Positions 53,931 to 61,973 of a stretch of DNA of 64,000 nucleotides are shown here, piece by piece. The position numbers and the translations under genes were made by a program. The DNA comes from Telopea speciosissima (taxonomy: Eukaryota > Streptophyta > Magnoliopsida > Proteales > Proteaceae): positions 55,796,464 to 55,860,463 of the forward strand of contig NC_057917.1 in NCBI RefSeq assembly GCF_018873765.1. Reading direction: 5' to 3'. The notes beneath the pieces are model-generated. The model was given only the letters and a program-made list of their open reading frames with translations, had not been told where the DNA came from and did no database searches. Within the stretch, counting starts at the first letter, position 1. Every line of letters starts with the position of its first letter.

Positions 53931-56400
53931 GTTACAATCTTCCTATCATTTGTGGAATTATTAATCACAAGAACCCAAAGTGCAACATTTCAGATGAGTG
54001 AATACCAAAATTGTGAAGAGTTCTGGCAATGATATTGCTTCCTTTATAACTTAGTCCAAAATAGTTAAAGATCACGAAATGTGAGCAACACTGTTCAAGA
54101 TTATAATCTCAAACTGAACTACATAGTTGCCATGGCTACTAGGTGAGGCCAAGGAGCCCTAGGGGAGCACCATATTCCAGGAAGATTTGCCTAATTACAG
54201 GGTATGCTTCCATATTCAACCTGCCTTGTTTCCATGGCATTGCCTACATGATGCCTTGACAAATGACAACTTCAACCGAAAGAAACAAGTTACGTAGTTG
54301 GATCACTAGCTGGATACAAGAAGAAGCTTGAAGGAGGCCAAATTGCAACTTATACTTGTTTACTCATAATCAACAGTAAATGAAACTTTCAAGCCATCAT
54401 ATTGTTCATATACTCATTTTAGTTACAAAGAAACGAGGATATTTGCTACAGATGGAAATAAAGAGAAAAATAACTGGTCATTATTAAGGGTAGAAAACAG
54501 AGATGCACGTTATGGAAAAAAAATTAAGAAGAAAACCCTTTTGAGGAACAGAGGATAAGGACAATGCATTTAATTCATCCCACTCCTTGAATATGACCCT
54601 ACTGTCTACCCGTAACCAATTCCAAAGTTCCAAAATTCTTTCCTTCTTTCACTAAAGCTAGAAGTAACAACCCCTTAATTAACTTACCATAACCCTAGAA
54701 CCCCACAGAGGAGACTAGAGAGAGAAGATAAATGATTTCAATGTTAAATGACCCCCATGCAAAGCATACAAAGATTCCAAATGCTTCAAAAAGATATTTA
54801 AGATTAGATACTGAACAACAGAACCCACCTTCAAGGTCAAATCCAACAGGATTTTAGATTTAGAATTTGTCCAATTTAAAATTCAGTTTAACTCAAGCAT
54901 ATTCTTAACACTGGTTTTCTCAGAGTGGGTTCTCAAACAACTGATTTCAAGGATCGAGTGGAACAGCCTGCAACCATAGCTTAAGAAAATATGATGATAC
55001 TGTGTTATAGTGGTGATTCATGGTAAGTTATTTGATGGGGAGACATGTGAACCAGCTGAAACTTAGATTTTGTGCTGGAATCAAAAGAATTAGAAGTGAA
55101 AATTGAGGTGGTCCCCATTTATTTTTTCCCTCGTTAGAGTAAGGTGGCCTTGGATGATGGATCAAAGAATGTAAAATAATCCATCCTTGTGTGTAAAGCT
55201 GGATTTTGCTAGTCTGAACTGCTATCAATGAGTAAAAATTTTGATCTTTGTTAACTCTTGAGATTTTGAAGCCAGCCAAGCTTATGTTATCAGAAATCTA
55301 AGTGATAAATGATGACCATTGGTCTACATTGGGTGTGCAATATTTTATTGAACAAGGATACGTGTGTTATGGTCCTGTAAAGTGATGGGTGCACCTTATT
55401 CAGCATAGCTTAATATAGTGGGTCCTATTGTTTTATGTGGAAGCAATACACTGTCTGGGATGGATTCAGAATCCTCGTAACTCCTTCTTGGCATGAAGCC
55501 TACCCTTCTCATTTGCATAAGCATATTCAGAGAATTTTGATATTTAGGGAATATAAGTGATACAAGTATTCAACTTGAGTTATACTATGTTCTTGCTGTG
55601 TGTTTTTTATGGCATTGTGACCATTGATGCTAAAATCCTAGAATTGTTTGACAATTAGCTCGGTGTGGTATAGGATTGGGAACAAAAGTGGTATCCCTAC
55701 TGAGTAGAGGGTGTCTAATGATATTTTCTGTTCTTGTTTACCGATTTGTTAGTTATTACCTAAATACGACTCTCCTAGATCTATTAGGATTGTCCCATAT
55801 GGCCTGAATTATTCTTTGATTTAAAGATATTGTCTATTGGCTACTGTTTCGAGTCTTTCAAATACAATACTACATTAGAAGGGGTAGAACAGGATAACAG
55901 TAAAGAGAGCAGGTAAGGAAGAAGAGGAACAAAGAAAGATGAAGGGAAATCATACCAAGGGGAAAAAGGAAGAAGAAAAAAAGAATGGAGGAGAGAGAGA
56001 CGTTTCTCTCGCCACAGCCATAACACAGTAGCAACTCAAAAACTCTTTCACTTCATTTTAATCTTCCATTGTATTACATCAATATAAAGAAAAACACTTT
56101 TACATGATAATAGAAACTCAAATAAAATGGAAACTAAACAATCTAGGCAATATATCAAATATGCTCTCAAGTCGCCCCCAAATCATCTACTTAACCTATG
56201 TATTTTTTAAAAATCCATAACTATAATGCAGCTGTCTCAGAGAAGGGAGAGAGTGAAGAAATGTGGCATACCTGTGTTAATCCAAGATGTTCCTTCCACC
56301 ACAGATTTTCAAAACAACCCTAACTACAATCGAACTTGAAATGGAGAGGAAAATCGGTTAGCAATCAAATAATTCCATTTTTAAAAATAAAAATAAAAAC
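53930..56400. other. Transposon interior without recognisable coding sequence
   Basis: About 2.5 kb inside the 5.4-kb transposon. It might hold introns of the minus-strand gene(s), but no exon with a DDE nuclease or other domain was seen. A purine-rich block lies at 55905-56000. Confidence 0.35.
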
Positions 56401-56447
56401 CCTAAATACATTTGGAGAATGATAAAGGGAGAGACAGGGAGATACAT

Positions 56448-56800
56448 AGACACAGAGAGAGAGACAGAGATAATGTGAGAGAGACAAAGACAAGAGATAG
56501 AGAGAGAGAGCGATAAATGAGATAAACAAATAGAGAGAGAGAAACCCTAGTATTGACTTCCTTTGTCTTCGGTTTGGAGAAAAAACGAGATGGCAAGACC
56601 AGAGTTGCAGAGACGACTTCGGCTTTGGTTTGGAGAAGAAATGAGAAGGATGCGAGAAACCCTAGTCTCGATTTCCTTCGTCTTCGGTTTGGAGAAGAAA
56701 CTTGATGGCAAGACGAGAGTTGCAGAGATGACTTCGTCTTCGTTTTGGAGAAGAAACGAGAAGGCTGAGAGAAACCCTATCGACTTCCTTCGTTTCGATC
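56448..56800. repeat. GA-rich tract and ~116-bp tandem repeats near the transposon's right end
   Basis: After (GA)n-rich DNA (56448-56545), the unit beginning GAGAAACCCTAGT and containing TCTTCGGTTTGGAGAAGAAA and GATGGCAAGAC recurs at about 56539, 56657 and, partly, 56771. The repeat keeps an open frame on the plus strand and could be a leader or first exon on either strand. Confidence 0.65.
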
Positions 56801-57154
56801 TCGATAAAATTGGAGTCCACAAGATTCCACCGTATTTATTTGAGGGCTTGGAATTCTGGATTCTATTTGGAATTCACCCCCTTGGACGAATTCTGGTGGA
56901 TTCCAAAATTTAGCCTAAAAAGTAGATTTTTATGGATTCTTGGAATCCAATACGGATCTGGGTTCCAAGAAACCAAACACCCAAAAAATGACAGAATCCG
57001 GATTCCGTCGAATCCGACTCCGAAGATACCTCCAACCAAACACGTCCTAAGCTACTGTTGTGCATGGATTACCAAGAAGAAATTTAATGATAGGGAAAAA
57101 GTACATGGCGAAAGTTATCCATGAATCTCCTAGCCTTACTTTTTCTGTTTTCTC

Positions 57155-57290
57155 TTGTAGCGCACCCCGCCCCTACATGCTGACACCGGGGGTGCGCAAA
57201 ATGGCCGTCGCACCCCTAATCATTTTTGGGGTTCCAATGGGTGTGATGGTCATTCACACACCCCTGTATCAAGGTGCAAGGTGGCGTGTC
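57155..57290. repeat. Foldback element (family of 26530 and 50507)
   Basis: GACACCGGGGGTGCGCAAAA TGGCCGTCGCACCCC at the left faces GGGTGTGATGGTCATTCAC and ACACCCCTGTATC at the right. The centre AATCATTTTTGGGGTT is shared with the 50.5-kb copy. Confidence 0.5.
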
Positions 57291-57623
57291 TGACGCAACC
57301 AGGTGGCGGTATTGCTTCTCTTATAAATAATATATATTTTTCCTTGAACTATTTTAGAGCATCAACAAATTTTTCCCAACCGGTCAGTTCTAGCTTTAGT
57401 TCAACAAGATAATGGAATTTTATACCTGATGGTCTCACAGAGCCACAACCTGCCTAAAACTTCTGACAACAGTGGTAGACTTGGATTTGCCTGATACCTT
57501 AAGACAGAATCCTGTCATGTAATAAGATTGTCTGAACCAGTTAAGATCCACTAATTATAATACCATCTACGTGATTAAATACATAGATTCTGCAGCCCCC
57601 TAATTCATGGGTTTCTCTACCAC

Positions 57624-57775
57624 GTATAACCAAGCTAAATTTGTATTGGTATTCATTCTCGGAATAGATTCTGGGTCTAGAATGCATTCAAGCAAAAAAA
57701 TAGAGAAGAACCATATTTCAAAATGCGTTCTAGACCCAGAACCTATTCCAAATATGCATACCAAAAACAGCCTAA
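57624..57775. repeat. Foldback MITE with ~50-bp arms
   Basis: The left arm TTGGTATTCATTCTCGGAAT and AGATTCTGGGTCTAGAATGC faces the right arm GCGTTCTAGACCCAGAACC and TATTCCAAATATGCATACCAA. The outer right part AAACAGCCTAA is a frequent end of this type of small element. Confidence 0.6.
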
Positions 57776-57880
57776 ATTAGGGTGTTCTGACAGGCTACTG
57801 TATCACAGCTGATTGACCAACACATTTTGATGTTCAGCTTAATTGTTATCATCCAATTCTTAACCTGGAAATAGACCTCA

Positions 57881-58067
57881 TGAAGAGAAAAAATTTTGAG
57901 GGCGGGCTTTGGTGCAATGGTAAAGATTGCTCCATTGTGACCACTTTCGAGTCTGGAAACAACCTCTTTGCGAAAGCAGGGGTAAGGTTGTGTACATTAT
58001 GACCTTCCCCAGACCCCAGTGGTGGGAGCCTTGTGCATTGGGTATGCCCTTTTGAAGAGAAGCAATT
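57881..58067 (+). mobile_element. Au-type SINE, full length
   Basis: The element is 57897-58052: GAGGGCGGGCTTTGGTGCAATGG, TTGTGACCACTTTCGAGTC (worn B box), GCAGGGGTAAGGTTGTGTAC, CCAGACCCCAGTGGTGGGAGCC, GCATTGGGTATGCCC and a short T run. The flanks TGAAGAGAAAAAATT and TGAAGAGAAGCAATT are a 15-bp target duplication with two changes. It sits downstream of the clathrin-assembly gene on the opposite strand. Confidence 0.85.
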
Positions 58068-58481
58068 CTGCCACCCAGAAATGACTGGTCAGAATGTGTA
58101 ACCAAGGGCATACAAAAAAATTTCAGTGAGAAAATGCAATGAACAGAAAGGGAGCCATGCCCATCCAACTCTTTGCAAGGTCAGAATAACCAAAAGATGT
58201 CTTCTTGCTCGAACCATGTCATAAGCTTATGCTAAATTTGGACAAGGAAAGAATGATCTAAATTGCAAGTACACTTTACACTAACTTGGTGACACTGTAA
58301 TGAATTATATTAACATCTAAAAATCTTACACATCCTGTATATTCCAAATGCGACTCCGTCTTCCGTCTTCTGCCCGCTACTCAAACCAACATACGGCTCA
58401 GGCTGCACACTGACATTGATTAAATACAGAAAGCTCTGCATAGGTGCCGGTAGATTACAGTGTATGTATCTCATACTACAG

Positions 58482-58847
58482 CTATAACAGGCCAGTGGTC
58501 CCAAAAGGATTATTACTCTGCGGGTGAAGAGCCGGGTTCACAGGAAAGGCCCCGAAGCCTGCATCACCAAATGGATTTGATGGGCCCATAATCAGATGCT
58601 GATGTTGCTGCTGCTGCTGCTGCTGATGATGAAAGGTGGGCTGATATTGTGCAAAGGGATTTGGCTGTTGCTGAGCCATTGCTGCCATTTGAACGGCTGG
58701 TGGGGGAGGAATGCTGTTTGAAAAAGAAAATGGATCCTGTACTTCGAAAGGATTTGGAGCTGGCACTCCATAAGCAGGTTGCCGAGCAGCTCTATATGCA
58801 CCTTCATCATACAAGCTGTTGAGAGTGAGTGTATCCAATCCACCAGC
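58482..58847 (-). CDS. Last exon of an AP180/CALM-type clathrin-assembly protein (partial gene)
   Basis: The C-terminal 121 residues, from an acceptor (ATGGCAG before GCTGGT) to a TAG stop. It reads AGGLDTLTLNSLYDEGAYRA, then PAYGVPAPNPFEVQDPF, PPPAVQMAAMAQQQPNPFA, a Gln/His run (HHQQQQQQQHQH), SNPFGDAGFGAFPVNPA and NNPFGTTGLL. This is the tail of plant ANTH-domain adaptors, which bind clathrin and AP-2 through short motifs; three or four NPF motifs (EH-domain ligands) are visible. The CAG-rich tract at 58603-58625 encodes the Gln run. The N-terminal ANTH domain was not found between here and the window end, so the gene either has a long intron filled with the DNA to the right or is a separated fragment. 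Confidence 0.8.
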   Translation of the reverse strand, partial: AGGLDTLTLNSLYDEGAYRAARQPAYGVPAPNPFEVQDPFSFSNSIPPPPAVQMAAMAQQQPNPFAQYQPTFHHQQQQQQQHQHLIMGPSNPFGDAGFGAFPVNPALHPQSNNPFGTTGLL

Positions 58848-60037
58848 CTGCCATGCATTAAAACCAAGGGGGAACAAAGATCTTTAACACCTAACTCAAT
58901 GATATTTAAATAATGAGGGTGCCCTACGTGCAGCAGTAAACCAAGACAATATTACTCCCGAGAAAGGTCTGACTTGCATTCAGAAGTTCCCCGGTCTATA
59001 CATACCATGTACCCTTACTGGTCTGCACATGATGTCTGCTATGTGGTAGATTGGATGGAGCTGAAATTTTGTGGACAGGTAAGACCCCAAGTTCTCCTGC
59101 TCACATGTCAAGTTTCAACCCAAGTGGAGTTTTCCAAGTGGCAGAACAATACAGAGAAAATTTTGGGACTACAAAGGGTGCATGGAGGACTTGGGGTCCC
59201 AGGACATACATGGGAGGGTAAATGATTGTATTTCAAGCTGAAAATTGGTAAAAATCCAGATCCTTTCTTAAATATCCAATGGTCAGAATTTCTACATCAC
59301 ATTCCATGTGGCACAAATAGCTATGCAATGTGCAGACCAGTTGCATGATCTGTGCAGATCAGGGAACCTTTCACCTTCAATAAATTGAAAAATCTCCAAA
59401 GAAATTAATTAATCAATCTGAGTTTCAAAATAATGCAGGTATTACTCCCCCTTCCAAACAAAAATTAAAAAGATAAAAATCTCAAATGATGTACTTTCTA
59501 TTAAATATTTACTTTTCATCCAGGTGACAGCTTTTAGACAACCCCTATTTTCATCAGCAATCAAAGGAAAATTATATATGATGTAAATTAAACAGGGAGA
59601 GCACCCGAACATGCATATCGCACATTGTACGAAGTCACAGAACCAAGTAAAGATTGAAACAATGAACCTGGAAGCTCATAAAATGTCCAACCCATATCAA
59701 GTAATAGAACATTCCTAGCACCCATTGATACGCACAAAAGTTATTTCATGCACAAGCACCAGATGCTTGATAGCAAGATATGGAATGAACATGGACAGAC
59801 CCATATCATCAATTCATGAAAGACCAAAAAGGAATATTATCAGAGCCAGGAGCTGCAAAAGTATGATGGAGTGGAATGGCTTCTATCAGAAAAACCAGGA
59901 AAAGACAAAGGATGAACAGAGTGGTGGAACAAGATTCATGTCCCCAACCACAAACTGTTGGGAAAATTCTAAGTTGAGGACCTGAGGTGCTGTTATCCCA
60001 CTCGAGTAAGCTACACAAATCCTGCCACACATGAAGA
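58848..60037. other. Presumed intron or flank, nothing recognised
   Basis: No exon of the ANTH domain and no named repeat were seen. A plus-strand frame at 59725-59985 is open but unrecognised. Confidence 0.3.
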
Positions 60038-60295
60038 AGAAGAGGCCAAAACACTGTTCACGTTACTGTTCACGTGAACAGTAGCACAACCCATATTTTC
60101 CTTGAGTGGAGATATTTTTTAGAATATTTTGTGGGCCCATCAAGTGGAGAAAGATTCTATCCTAATGCTGTCCTAGTTTAGATTCTATTTTCAGTTTTAG
60201 AAAGTATATTAGGTAGTTTCTAATTTCAGTTTGCTTCAATTTTTCTTTCCATGCTTGTTGAGAAGGTTGATTCTATAAAGCCTTGGGCCATCTTT
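60038..60295. mobile_element. Possible LTR fossil with a 20-bp perfect palindrome
   Basis: TACTGTTCACGTGAACAGTA (60064-60083) is a perfect palindrome, preceded by a partial repeat of itself (ACTGTTCACGT). The following TTTAGATTCTATTTTCAGTT, TATATTAGGTAGTTTC and TATAAAGCCTTGGG have the order of a Copia LTR promoter region. The ends are not defined. Old and non-coding. Confidence 0.3.
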
Positions 60296-60319
60296 GGTAT
60301 AGTTTTTATTTTTGATTTT

Positions 60320-60430
60320 TGCCTTAAAAAACGTTTTTGGTTGCGTTTGGTATTGTTTATGGAGCCTGTTTCTACTTAAAAAAGATTGAAAAAAATCAAA
60401 AACCAAAAATAGATCGAAAGCCGTTTATGG
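60320..60430. repeat. Small MITE-like block (GTTTGGTATTG)
   Basis: AACGTTTTTGGTTGCGTTTGG with a facing pair of AAAAACCAAAAATAGAT and TTTTTATTTTTGATTTTTG is typical of small foldback elements inserted near genes. Ends not resolved. Confidence 0.3.
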
Positions 60431-60533
60431 CTTTTGGCCAAAAATCACTTTTGACCATTTATTCGGGGACTTTAATGAGCACGTGCTCATAGGTCTCAAA
60501 ATAGAAGGGTAAGAACGTCATTTCCTTGTTTAA

Positions 60534-61690
60534 TTAGAAATGACCCTCTTCTTCTTTCTTCATCTTCTTCTTCTTCTGCAGTACAAACGAATCCCTGACC
60601 TCATTCATAAACTGAGAAGATTCAGGTATTTCAAGAAACAAATGAAACCCATGAACTGCGTTTGGATACTCTATCGGCTTCACTTCTTTCCCAGATCTCT
60701 TAAGCCACTTATAGAACTCTCTCTGCCTATCCTGCAACGGATCAAATCCTCCCACCACCACCACTGTCTCCGGATACTCCATTCCACTTATATCCACCGC
60801 CCTCGGCCCCGTCGCGTTCACCACTTCATGGTCTCTGTTTTCTCCTTCAGGCAAGAACGCCTTCCACAACCAATCTGTCATAGCCAACGACACGATGGGC
60901 ATCTTCTTCAATCTGATCTCAAGAACTACTACTGCTCCCGATAATTAACTCTACGGATCAGAATTCAGAAGTGTAACAAAAATGCAGAATTTAGTTTAGA
61001 ATCTATTAATTGCCTCCTCCCTTTCTCAAAAAGGATCTCTCATCAATGAAACCATCAACCTAATCGGACCTGTTTGGCTGATAGAGAGGTGGAAGGAAAA
61101 GAGGGCCTGAAATTCTCAAAACATCTTTACAACACTTTACAAAAATCAGCGCAATAACGCCCAGAAACAAATTTTCAAAGTTACAATTCCAATCCCCAAA
61201 ACCAAAAAATTATTGGGGCATGGAAGGAAAAAATGAAGAAAAATCCAAAACAAGACACAAAAAAACTCCAAAAAGAAAAAGGAAACAAAAAAAGCTTTGT
61301 TTGGTTAGCGTCAGCGGTTCACTATGAATTTCTGGAGAAAGAGGAGAACAGATTCAACAATGTTAATGAAGATTCTCTTCTTGACCTTATTACCTCACCG
61401 CCGAAGAAGGATTGTATCGATATTTGCCCGATCACCCTCACCTGCCGTAATTCAGCCTTTCTGGCTCTGCATGCGGCATGGTGGGCCAGATTCCCCTGGC
61501 ACTGTTGCCGACAAGAAAGCACCGTGAGAGGTCAGCATTTGCCGGAAAACCGTCGAGTTTCTGTTGGTCGAGGAACTTGAGAGTGTCGTTGACAATAAAA
61601 ATGAGATCTTGGGTGGAAATGAACAGTTCTAATTCAATTTTGATTTGCAAAAACCTTTCAGATCTGGATCTTAGGGGATTAAATCGCATA
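60534..61690 (-). pseudogene. Carboxylesterase (CXE18-like, GID1/HSL family) pseudogene
   Basis: An alpha/beta-hydrolase in pieces. The 5' piece (61690-61322, two frames) has DTLKFLDQQKLDGFPANADL and SRCFLV(G)NSARG. After a frame change inside the nucleophile elbow it reads QGNLAHHAACRARKAELRQV and IGQISIQSFFGGE. The normal elbow is GDSAGGN; here Asp and Gly are altered. The 3' piece (60911-60534) runs from LEIRLKKMPIVS to the stop with DWLWKAFLPEGENRDHE, GGFDPLQD (catalytic Asp) and NAVHGFH (catalytic His). About 350 bp of non-coding DNA separates the pieces inside what should be the EE(R)TxSEIRL stretch, and the N-terminal oxyanion-hole part is not seen. These esterase genes are usually intronless, so this is most likely dead. 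Confidence 0.7.
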
Positions 61691-61736
61691 TGGATGAGTG
61701 ATCTAAACCTAAAATCCCAAAATGAAATAAGGAAAA

Positions 61737-61973
61737 TGTTAGAATAATCTACACCAGAATACCGTGGGGGTATTCTGGTCCTGGTCCTTTTGGGGTATTT
61801 TTTATGTTATTTAATGTGGTAAGTTTATATTGGCTGTGTGGTTTAGTCCCACATCGCCTAGCTTACTTTATTTTGTAACTTCCCCTCTATTATAAATAGA
61901 GGGGCCTTTCTATCATTAATACAAGCTATTCCATTATTTTATTCCCTCTCTCTGACCCACGGTTCAATCAACA
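61737..61973 (+). mobile_element. 5' LTR of a Copia element (fossil or whole, runs off the window)
   Basis: A 237-bp LTR with TGTTAGAATAATC at the start and TTCAATCAACA at the end. A promoter-like CTATTATAAATAGAGG lies at about 61887-61902. The sequence just after it, TGGTATCAAAGCTGG (61974-61988), is a primer-binding site for initiator tRNA-Met, the Copia habit. The other LTR is outside the window, so the age cannot be judged by comparing LTRs. Confidence 0.75.

Larger units (their letters stand above)
51617..57050. mobile_element. 5.4-kb terminal-inverted-repeat DNA transposon, PIF/Harbinger-like
   Basis: The left end GGACGTGTTTGGTTGGAGG (from 51620) and right end CCTCCAACCAAACACGTCC (to 57047) are perfect inverted repeats over 19 bp. 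Similarity continues (GT(C/A)T(C)...GGAG(C/T)CGGATTC) to about 40 bp. The flanks are TTA at the left and TAA at the right, close to but not a clean TWA duplication. Both subterminal zones carry short tandem repeats. Inside, on the minus strand, lie remnants of a GRF zinc finger (52.5-52.8 kb) and a Myb/SANT-like protein (53.26-53.9 kb). A DDE transposase was looked for and not seen, so it is probably non-autonomous or decayed. The intact ends suggest it moved fairly recently. Confidence 0.7.

Noticed and set aside
56563-56913. 116-codon plus-strand frame with Glu/Arg-rich repeats
   Set aside because: Produced by the ~116-bp tandem repeat being free of stops; no domain. Kept as a repeat, not a gene.
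60540-60944. 134-codon plus-strand frame
   Set aside because: Antisense shadow of the carboxylesterase C-terminal piece.
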